DNA of 7,676 nt from Methanocorpusculum sp. (GTDB lineage: Archaea; Halobacteriota; Methanomicrobia; Methanomicrobiales; Methanocorpusculaceae). Of the stretch, positions 1 through 5,112 are shown piece by piece. The position numbers were made by a program, and so were the translations under genes. The first letter of the stretch is position 1. The number at the start of each line of letters is the position of its first letter. Location of the stretch: contig DALTYF010000038.1 in the NCBI GenBank assembly GCA_029986195.1, positions 1-7,676 on the forward strand, given 5' to 3'. The notes below the pieces were generated by a model. That model was given only the letters and a program-made list of their open reading frames with translations. It made no database searches and was not told where the DNA came from.

Positions 1-2
1 CT

Positions 3-877
3 TCTGATCCGGCGCTTGTGCCGTTTTACCGGATACTGCTGTCGGAACTCCGAACATCCGCTCGTCCCAAAACTACGACGATGATACGTATCTTGAACTG
101 ATTGCCGCGTTTGTGCAGTCGATCCCGTATGATACGGAAAAGGTGGCTGCAATCGATCGTGCACCGCGGTTTCCGGTGGAGACGGTGGTGGACGGCAGGG
201 GCATATGCAGCGACAAGTCACTGCTGCTTGCAGGACTTCTTGCCCATGAGGGATACGCGGCAGCGGTTCTGCATTTTACCCCGGAGAACCATCTTGCAGT
301 CGGGATTCCCGTACCGGACGGATACGATTTTCGCGGCTGCGGGTGTGCGGTGATGGAGTCAACGGCTCTCGGGTATGTGGGAGATGCCGGGGGCACGTTT
401 CCGTCAGGTAACGGAGGGGTCAGAACGCTTGCATCCCGTCCGAAAGTATTCTTTGTGGGACACGGCTCGAAACGGTACGGAAGTATTGCCGAGGTGTCCA
501 GAATTCTTTCGGTCCGCTCCGGTCTGCAGGAGAAGCTTGCGGAAGACGGTTCGCTTGTACGGGAGATCCGATCCGCTGAAGAGACGATCTCCCGCATCAG
601 AGAAGAGTTATCGGCATCGCGCACCCGGCTTGAGGTGCTTGAGGCGGAGACGGCAGAACTTTCGAAAGATTCGAAGGCCTTTGCTGCGGCATATGCGGTG
701 TACAAAAAAACGGTTGAGGACCATAATGCCGGGGTTGCCCTGCTTGCCGGAAAAATCCGGCGCTACAATCAGCTTGCCGATGAGTACAACCGGTTTGCCG
801 AAGCACTCGCATTTCTTCAGCACAACCGCCTGGACCGGCCTGCGGTCTTTGCACGGATACGATATCTGCGGATCTGA
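3..877 (+). CDS. Transglutaminase-like (papain-fold) protein with C-terminal coiled coil; 5' end outside window, apparent frameshift
   Basis: The stretch after GTG 113 reads clearly as a transglutaminase-like domain. A catalytic Cys sits in GRGICSDKSLLLAGLL (TGC at 206-208) and a His in PENHLAVGI, 28 residues later. An acidic MESTALGYVG segment follows, where related archaeal proteins have a conserved ET-type motif before a W/GE-like turn. About 45 residues further on, a long Glu/Arg/Ala-rich stretch (roughly codons 138-235 counted from 113) looks like a coiled coil, and the protein ends at TGA 875-877. No membrane segment is visible in this part. GTG 113 is not a credible start, because upstream codons in the same frame (NYDDDTYLELIAAF) continue the fold back to a stop at 5-7. 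Frame 3 (3-71) carries a convincing upstream part, SDPALVPFYRILLSELR. The real gene therefore starts before the window and the two halves are out of frame by one base. Family knowledge suggests a cysteine protease or amidase, or a transglutaminase-fold scaffold. The substrate is unknown. Confidence 0.72.
66..73 (+). other. Probable one-base frameshift at a CCC-AAAA homopolymer in the transglutaminase-like gene
   Basis: Protein-like sequence in frame 3 (3-71) passes to frame 2 (from about 71), and both frames are blocked if read straight through: frame 2 has TGA at 5-7 and frame 3 has TGA shortly after position 95. Adding one A to the run AAAA at 69-72 would join them as RTSARPKNYDDDTYLEL, a smooth junction. 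This fits a homopolymer sequencing or assembly error or a genuine disabling deletion. Programmed -1 slippage is less likely because the site is not a canonical X XXY YYZ heptamer in the upstream frame. Confidence 0.6.
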
Positions 878-894
878 AATGACATCAACCGTTC

Positions 895-900
895 AAAAAA
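895..900 (-). terminator. T-run terminator of the radical SAM gene
   Basis: On the minus strand the TAA stop (903-901) is followed at once by TTTTTT. Archaeal RNA polymerase terminates at short T-runs without needing a hairpin. The 23-bp gap 878-900 separates two convergent genes. No matching T-run for the + strand gene is seen in it. Confidence 0.5.
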
Positions 901-2358
901 TTATGCCTGTTCCGCCGCGGACTCTGCCGCAGGCGAGGCATGGGTCACTTTCAGTGCAGTGTAGTATGCCATGTTGTTGATGCAGCCGGGGTCAGGTCCC
1001 AGCGGTTTGCCGAAGTAGCCGTAGGCACGTGCCCGGCATCCGCCGCAGTGATAGCGGTACTCGCAGGAACCGCAGGAGCCTTCGGTTTTGTCCTTGTTTC
1101 TGAGATCGGTGAACAGGGGGTCATGTTTCCACAGTTCTTCCAGATCGCTTGTGCGTACATTTCCCACGGTTTTGGGGAAGAACACGCACGGATCGATGTC
1201 TCCGTTCGCCCGGATTGCCATGTAGAACCTGCCTGCACCGCATCCGCCCACAAACTCCGTCAGACCGAACAGAGTTTCACTGACCTCCTGATTGCAGAAG
1301 TGCGTCGGTACCATTACCTGACCGCAGGCCGGGGACTGCTGCAGGGCAACCCGCGCAAACTGCGGTGCGGTGGTCAGCACCTGACAGCCCGAGGTTCTGT
1401 TCTTCTCATAGAGCATATGTAAGAGTTCCTCGCGTTCCTGCGGACTGAGATCCTTTTCCATCATGTCCTGTCCCCTTCCCGTTGGCACAAAGTTGTAGGC
1501 CATCACCCAGTTGACACCGAGATCACTGCAGAGATCGATGATCTTCGGGATCTGATCATAGTTTTCCTTTGTTGCGGTCGTGGAGATGTTGACAAAAAAT
1601 CCTGCGGCAACAGCATTTTTTACCCCTTCGATTGTCCGATCAAATGCTCCCGGAATTCCGCGGAACTCATCATGCGTCTTTGCATCCGCTCCGTCGATAC
1701 TGATCTGCACATACTCGGCACCTGCTTTGCGGAGTTCTTCGGCACGCTTGGGAGTGATCAGCGTCCCGTTCGTCGCAAGGGCAACATAGATTCCCTGATC
1801 CCGTGCATGACTGATGAGCTGCAGAATGTCCGGACGTGAGAGTGGTTCACCGCCGGAGAAAGCAATCACGGCAACACCGAGTTTTGCCAGACGATCGATC
1901 AGGTCCAGTGCTTCTTCGGTGGTCAGTTCATCGTCAAGTGCCTTCCCGGCGGATGCGTAGCAGTGGCGGCAGCGGAGATTACACTGATGAGTAACGTCCC
2001 AGACTACCTGGAACGGTGCTCCCGGAACAAACGGGCGGCGGACACCAAACTCTGCGATACCTTTCATCACCGATACAAGGCCTTTGCGCCAGTAGGCATT
2101 CCGGAACGTCTTTTTGATCTCCTCTTCGGAAACACCAAAGCTGCGTGCCCCTGTCCGGATAATGAAGGCCGTCTCACGGGATGCCCTGCGGCATTTCGGG
2201 CATACGTCATCCCGTAATCCCAGATACTGTTCAAGGGCGATTTCCAGACGGTTTCCTCCGCACTCTTCACATTCTTGACTCATTCCGGCGATGATCCGCC
2301 GCGACAGGGGGTTCCCTAGTAAGACATTGAGAATATTGATGCTTGTCTCTGTTTCCAT
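901..2358 (-). CDS. Radical SAM/SPASM domain protein with N-terminal four-cysteine module
   Basis: The product has 485 residues from the ATG at 2358. The radical SAM signature CNLRCRHC (C126, C130, C133) binds the [4Fe-4S] cluster used to cleave S-adenosylmethionine. It is followed by the GGEP motif (about 169-172), the ATNGTL strand and the SISIDG-type strand. The C-terminus is a SPASM domain: C373-x12-G-x4-C391, then C429-x2-C432-x5-C438-x2-C441 and C459, enough for two auxiliary Fe-S clusters. Before the SAM domain lies C30-x2-C33 and C53-x2-C56, probably a zinc-ribbon-like site. Overall it resembles the AhbC/AhbD/NirJ and peptide-maturase class (heme-pathway or RiPP-type chemistry), but no precursor peptide or heme gene is visible nearby, so the substrate is open. 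The open frame extends upstream to 2553 with other ATGs at 2553, 2382 and 2283. I chose 2358 because a partial Shine-Dalgarno (AGTGAT) lies just upstream and a TATA-like element sits about 40 bp upstream. The frame beyond 2382 overlaps AT-rich promoter DNA and does not read as protein. Confidence 0.85.
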   Translation of the reverse strand: METETSINILNVLLGNPLSRRIIAGMSQECEECGGNRLEIALEQYLGLRDDVCPKCRRASRETAFIIRTGARSFGVSEEEIKKTFRNAYWRKGLVSVMKGIAEFGVRRPFVPGAPFQVVWDVTHQCNLRCRHCYASAGKALDDELTTEEALDLIDRLAKLGVAVIAFSGGEPLSRPDILQLISHARDQGIYVALATNGTLITPKRAEELRKAGAEYVQISIDGADAKTHDEFRGIPGAFDRTIEGVKNAVAAGFFVNISTTATKENYDQIPKIIDLCSDLGVNWVMAYNFVPTGRGQDMMEKDLSPQEREELLHMLYEKNRTSGCQVLTTAPQFARVALQQSPACGQVMVPTHFCNQEVSETLFGLTEFVGGCGAGRFYMAIRANGDIDPCVFFPKTVGNVRTSDLEELWKHDPLFTDLRNKDKTEGSCGSCEYRYHCGGCRARAYGYFGKPLGPDPGCINNMAYYTALKVTHASPAAESAAEQA

Positions 2359-2393
2359 ATCAATCACTATTACAGGAAACATCGGTTTCGCAG

Positions 2394-2404
2394 TAATAAA
2401 TATC
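2394..2404 (-). promoter_or_regulatory. TATA-like promoter element of the radical SAM gene
   Basis: On the minus strand this reads ATATTTATTA, centred about 41 bp before the ATG at 2358. With an archaeal TATA-to-start spacing of about 25 bp, transcription would begin near 2373 with a short leader of about 15 nt containing AGTGAT. This is inference from base composition and spacing only. Confidence 0.4.
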
Positions 2405-2407
2405 GAT

Positions 2408-2498
2408 GGAAGGTGACAAAAACCGGAGAAACAAATGTATTTATGAGATATTTTTCGGCAAGATGTATCACTTATCAATATTTGGAAGGCGACAAAAA
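2408..2498. repeat. Pair of 15-bp direct repeats GGAAGGYGACAAAAA upstream of the radical SAM gene
   Basis: Copy 1 is at 2408-2422 (GGAAGGTGACAAAAA) and copy 2 at 2484-2498 (GGAAGGCGACAAAAA). They differ at one base and their starts are 76 bp apart. On the minus strand each TTTTTGTCRCCTTCC is followed within a few bases by an AT-rich TATA-like stretch (ATATTTATTA and AATATTGATAA). The pair therefore looks like a duplicated operator or BRE-plus-promoter unit ahead of the radical SAM gene. The intervening DNA is AT-rich with no gene. Confidence 0.5.
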
Positions 2499-2511
2499 AG
2501 GAAGGCAGACA

Positions 2512-2521
2512 GTACCGGTAC
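2512..2521. repeat. Perfect 10-bp palindrome GTACCGGTAC
   Basis: This self-complementary sequence lies between the rfcS terminator and the distal copy of the direct repeat. It could be a dimeric regulator site, though a 10-bp palindrome may also occur by chance. It does not match the GGTA-N6-TACC spacing of the methanogen NrpR operator. Confidence 0.25.
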
Positions 2522-2532
2522 AACCGGATCCC

Positions 2533-2540
2533 AAAAAAAA
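2533..2540 (-). terminator. T8 terminator of rfcS
   Basis: Two bases after the rfcS TGA stop (2545-2543), the minus strand runs through TTTTTTTT. This is a typical archaeal intrinsic T-run terminator. Together with the 184-bp gap it argues that the downstream radical SAM gene has its own promoter. Confidence 0.55.
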
Positions 2541-2542
2541 GT

Positions 2543-3508
2543 TCACGGGGCAAGTCCGGTCTTCACAAACCGGGCAAGCAGTGCATCCATCTGAATATCC
2601 GCATCCGCACCTTCGCTTAAGCGGAAGTCGGTTTCACCGAGGTGATCGATCAGCGAGACCTTCAGTTTGCGATCCAGTGATGCCGAGGTGGAGATTGTCC
2701 GGTACATCTGGTTGAGCAGTTCGTTTGGTGCAATGCCGCGATCATACATCAGCGTCCGCAGTGTCCTCTCCGCCGTTTCAAAGTCGCCGGAAAGTGCGAC
2801 CGATACAAGATCTTCGATCTCCTCAGGTTTTGCGTTTGAGGTGATCGCATAGACGTTCTCCGCGGTCACGACATCGGACACAATTGCCGCGCCCTGTAAG
2901 GCGTTGATTGCCTTTCGCATATCTCCCTGGGCAATATAGGTGATTGCCGCATACGCATTTTCCTCAATGGTGATGCCTTCCGTTTCCGCAATGCGTCGCA
3001 TTTCCTCCGTGATCGCCGCATCGTCCAGCGGCCGGAACCGGTAGATGGCACAGCGGCTCTGAATCGGGTCGATGATCTTTGATGAGTAGTTGCAGGAGAG
3101 AATAAACCTGCAGGTCTCTGCATAGTTTTCCATCGTCCGGCGGAGTGCTGCCTGCGCATCCTGGGTCAGTGCATCCGCCTCATCCAGAAACAGAATCTTA
3201 AACGTCGCATCGCCGAGAGGCGACGTCCGGGCGAACTGTTTGATCTGGTTGCGGACCACATCGATACCGCGTTCATCGGAAGCGTTCAGTTCACGGAAGT
3301 TCATGCTCCAGGTATCGCCGAACATTTCACGCGCCAGCGCAACCGCGCAGGTTGTCTTGCCAACGCCCGCAGACCCGGTAAACAGCAGATGGGGAAGGGC
3401 CCTGCTCTTTACGTACGACTGCAGCCGCTCGACGATCTCCCGCTGTCCGGCAACCTCCGAGAGGTTGCGCGGACGATATTTTTCTATCCAGATGCCGGGG
3501 GACTCCAT
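2543..3508 (-). CDS. rfcS: Replication factor C small subunit (clamp loader ATPase)
   Basis: This is an AAA+ ATPase of 321 residues, the usual length for archaeal RfcS (about 315-330). With the large subunit RfcL it forms the pentamer that opens PCNA and loads it on primer-template DNA. Motifs in order: the N-terminal RFC box [16 protein letters not shown] (7-22), Walker [10 protein letters not shown] (45-53), Walker B LFLDEAD (106-112), sensor 1 SCNYSSKI with N140, the SRC motif with the trans-acting arginine finger R152, and sensor 2 GDMRKA with R198. The C-terminal collar domain runs to the end. No intein or truncation is seen. The start at ATG 3508 is supported by the RFC box lying immediately after it and a weak AGGATAGGT upstream. 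The gene is transcribed divergently from the RPAP-like operon across 92 bp. Some Methanomicrobia carry two RfcS paralogues, and I cannot tell which one this would be. Confidence 0.96.
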   Translation of the reverse strand: MESPGIWIEKYRPRNLSEVAGQREIVERLQSYVKSRALPHLLFTGSAGVGKTTCAVALAREMFGDTWSMNFRELNASDERGIDVVRNQIKQFARTSPLGDATFKILFLDEADALTQDAQAALRRTMENYAETCRFILSCNYSSKIIDPIQSRCAIYRFRPLDDAAITEEMRRIAETEGITIEENAYAAITYIAQGDMRKAINALQGAAIVSDVVTAENVYAITSNAKPEEIEDLVSVALSGDFETAERTLRTLMYDRGIAPNELLNQMYRTISTSASLDRKLKVSLIDHLGETDFRLSEGADADIQMDALLARFVKTGLAP

Positions 3509-3600
3509 AGTACCTATCCTTTTGGGCGTACTACGGAATAATTTCTTGTATTGGCGTTCCCAAACAAACTTACCGCCAAAATACCAATAGTACAGAAATT
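3509..3600. promoter_or_regulatory. Divergent promoter region between rfcS and the RPAP-like operon
   Basis: This AT-enriched 92-bp gap must carry both start signals. For rfcS a TATA-like AAATTATT (minus strand, around 3537-3544) sits about 32 bp from the ATG, implying a very short leader. For the + operon the candidate TTGTATT around 3545-3551 is weak. TAGTAC occurs at 3508-3513 and 3588-3593, and inverted (GTACTA) at 3528-3533. TTGGCG at 3551-3556 pairs with CGCCAA at 3574-3579. These could be operator sites for co-regulation. Confidence 0.5.
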
Positions 3601-4344
3601 ATGGAACTGCCGAATCACCATCCTCCCTCGCGAATGCCTGCTGCCGCATGCCTTACCGCATGGGAACTGACCGGCGGAAACCTCTTGGCAGTTTCCGGCG
3701 GAGGGTTTCGCACGCCCTACGGCACGTTCTCTGACACCATCTTCTTTGTAGGGACACTGACCGAGAAGATTCTGAGAAACAACCAGCCGATATCCCTCCG
3801 TGTAAGCGATCCGACCGGCGTACTCACTCTTTCCCTCCCCCCGCAGAATACCGCCCTTATCCGTGCGGCTGACGCATTCGATACTCCCGGCTTTGTAGCG
3901 GTCACTGCAACCGTGAAACTCCGGGCCTATGCCGGAAAAACCTACCTCGAACTGCTGCCCGACATCCTCACCCCCGCAGACCGGAAAACACGGGACGCAT
4001 GGCTGTGCTGTGCAGCAGCAGGCGCAGTTGCGCGCATCACTGCACTTCCCCCCTCCCCCGGACGAAAGGAGTTTGCAGACATTCTCGCAAACGCCCTTGC
4101 CAATGTCCGGGACGAAGAACCAGTCCCCGTCCCGGCGCCGGCATCTCCGTCCGCGGTCACGGACGTTCAGCTGCTTGCCGTCATCACCGAACTTTCCGGG
4201 AAAAAAGGAGCACCAATAGCTGACGTCATCGCCCGTGCGGGAACGCTCGGCATGACCGAAACCGACTGCAAGGCTGCCCTTGCCCGCCTGATGGAGGAGG
4301 GCGAGTGCTACACTCCGACCACCGAACTCATCAAAGTTGCCTGA
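3601..4344 (+). CDS. RPA-associated protein (RPAP/COG3390-like), OB fold plus winged helix
   Basis: This 247-residue protein is probably a partner of archaeal replication protein A in single-stranded DNA binding. The N-terminal part (about 11-125) follows the RPAP pattern: RMPA near the start, a TPYGTFSDTIFFVGTLTE strand pair where the family has a TP-G...VGVLTE pattern, then RVSDPTGVLTL and FVAVTATVKLR strands of an OB fold. A Pro/Ala-rich linker (about 171-186, with VPVPAP) leads to a winged-helix-like C-terminal domain (about 187-247), comparable to the C-terminal module of RPA32-type proteins. No zinc-binding cysteine set is visible. It opens a + strand operon and ends 6 nt before the phosphoesterase. 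In Haloferax, RPAP genes sit directly beside their RPA gene, and none is visible here. The start at 3601 leaves 11 residues before RMPA, and an internal ATG at 3634 is a possible alternative. No Shine-Dalgarno is evident, so translation may be leaderless. The family call rests on pattern recall rather than a search. Confidence 0.75.
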   Translation: MELPNHHPPSRMPAAACLTAWELTGGNLLAVSGGGFRTPYGTFSDTIFFVGTLTEKILRNNQPISLRVSDPTGVLTLSLPPQNTALIRAADAFDTPGFVAVTATVKLRAYAGKTYLELLPDILTPADRKTRDAWLCCAAAGAVARITALPPSPGRKEFADILANALANVRDEEPVPVPAPASPSAVTDVQLLAVITELSGKKGAPIADVIARAGTLGMTETDCKAALARLMEEGECYTPTTELIKVA

Positions 4345-4350
4345 ACGCAA

Positions 4351-5112
4351 ATGTCAATAACCCCGGAATTCTATCCTGCCGGACCGGCTGTCCTCATCGA
4401 ACGAAACGACCGGACGCTGGTCATCGCCGATCCCCACTTCGGCGTCGAAGCCGACCTGCACCGCCGCGGTCTCCACTTTCAGAGCGGAACCGCGTCCCGG
4501 CTCTCCCGGCTTCTGGCAATCATTGAGGAAAGCGATCCCGACTACCTTGTTGTCTTAGGCGATCTCAAACACATGATCCCCTACGTAACCTATCAGGAGA
4601 AAAACGAAGTCCCGGTAGTCCTCAAAAAAATCCGGGATCAGACCGAGTTCCGGCTTGCCCCCGGCAACCATGACACGGGCCTGGAAAAATATCTTCTGAA
4701 CGACGAACTGCTTCCCGCAAACGGAGCTGTCATCGACGGATGCGGCTACATGCACGGCCACACCATCCCCGCGCCCGAACTTGCCGGAAAACTCATCCTC
4801 TGCGGTCATCATCACCCGGTTGTCAACATCTACGATGAGGTAGGCTGTTCGCTCCGCGGCACACCCGGCTACCTCCTTGCAGAGATCGATGGCGCCGCAG
4901 TTGATCTTCCGGAAACAATCGCTGCAACCCGCGTACTTCTCGTCCCTACCTTCTATGAACTTGCCGGCGGTCTTGACGTTCGGCTGATTCCGGGAAACAA
5001 AATCTCCCCGATTGCAAAAGCGATCAAAACCGACACCGCCGAGGTGTTTCTCAAAGACGGCACCTACGTTGACACCTGGGCCAACCTCACTCCCGACCCG
5101 GAGGATGCATGA
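4351..5112 (+). CDS. Calcineurin-like metallophosphoesterase, COG1407 (RPA-associated phosphoesterase, Rpe-like)
   Basis: This 253-residue protein has all the metal-binding motifs of the family in order: DPH (D27, H29), GDLKH (D71, H74), GNHD (106-108), a His in MHGHTIP (135-137) and GHHHP (152-156). It should bind two metals, typically Mn, and hydrolyse phosphodiester or phosphomonoester bonds in the cytoplasm. COG1407 proteins in haloarchaea (Rpe) are encoded with RPA and RPAP, and bacterial relatives next to Lhr-Core include a Mn-dependent DNA nuclease. A nucleic-acid end-processing role is therefore the best inference. The gene follows the RPAP-like gene after 6 nt and overlaps the helicase gene by 4 nt (ATGA), indicating translational coupling. 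No Shine-Dalgarno is seen before its ATG. The C-terminal third lacks known motifs. Length is normal for the family. Confidence 0.88.
   Translation: MSITPEFYPAGPAVLIERNDRTLVIADPHFGVEADLHRRGLHFQSGTASRLSRLLAIIEESDPDYLVVLGDLKHMIPYVTYQEKNEVPVVLKKIRDQTEFRLAPGNHDTGLEKYLLNDELLPANGAVIDGCGYMHGHTIPAPELAGKLILCGHHHPVVNIYDEVGCSLRGTPGYLLAEIDGAAVDLPETIAATRVLLVPTFYELAGGLDVRLIPGNKISPIAKAIKTDTAEVFLKDGTYVDTWANLTPDPEDA
5100..5104 (+). promoter_or_regulatory. Ribosome binding site of the Lhr-like helicase gene
   Basis: GGAGG lies 4 nt before ATG 5109, inside the end of the phosphoesterase gene. It is the only strong Shine-Dalgarno in the operon and supports 5109 as the helicase start, with ATGA start-stop overlap. 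Confidence 0.65.

Noticed and set aside
66..73. Programmed -1 ribosomal frameshift site
   Set aside because: CCCAAAAC is not a canonical slippery heptamer in the upstream frame, and no strong downstream structure is apparent. A base deletion or sequencing error is simpler.
2408..2498. Start of a CRISPR array
   Set aside because: There are only two copies of a 15-bp element with a long spacer, and no further units or cas genes.
2359..2553. N-terminal extension of the radical SAM protein to the ATG at 2553
   Set aside because: The extension covers AT-rich promoter DNA, the direct repeats and the rfcS T8 terminator, overlaps the end of rfcS, and reads as non-conserved Phe/Cys/Ile-rich sequence.
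2406..2594. 62-codon + strand open frame in the intergenic region
   Set aside because: It lies over the repeats and terminator and runs into the antisense strand of rfcS. Composition is Lys/Arg-rich with no motif and no ribosome binding site.
3514..4350. 278-codon open frame on the minus strand opposite the RPAP-like gene
   Set aside because: It reads as Gly/Arg/Cys-rich low-complexity sequence with no domain, and it lies exactly antisense to a gene with a recognisable fold. It is a by-product of the C-rich third positions.
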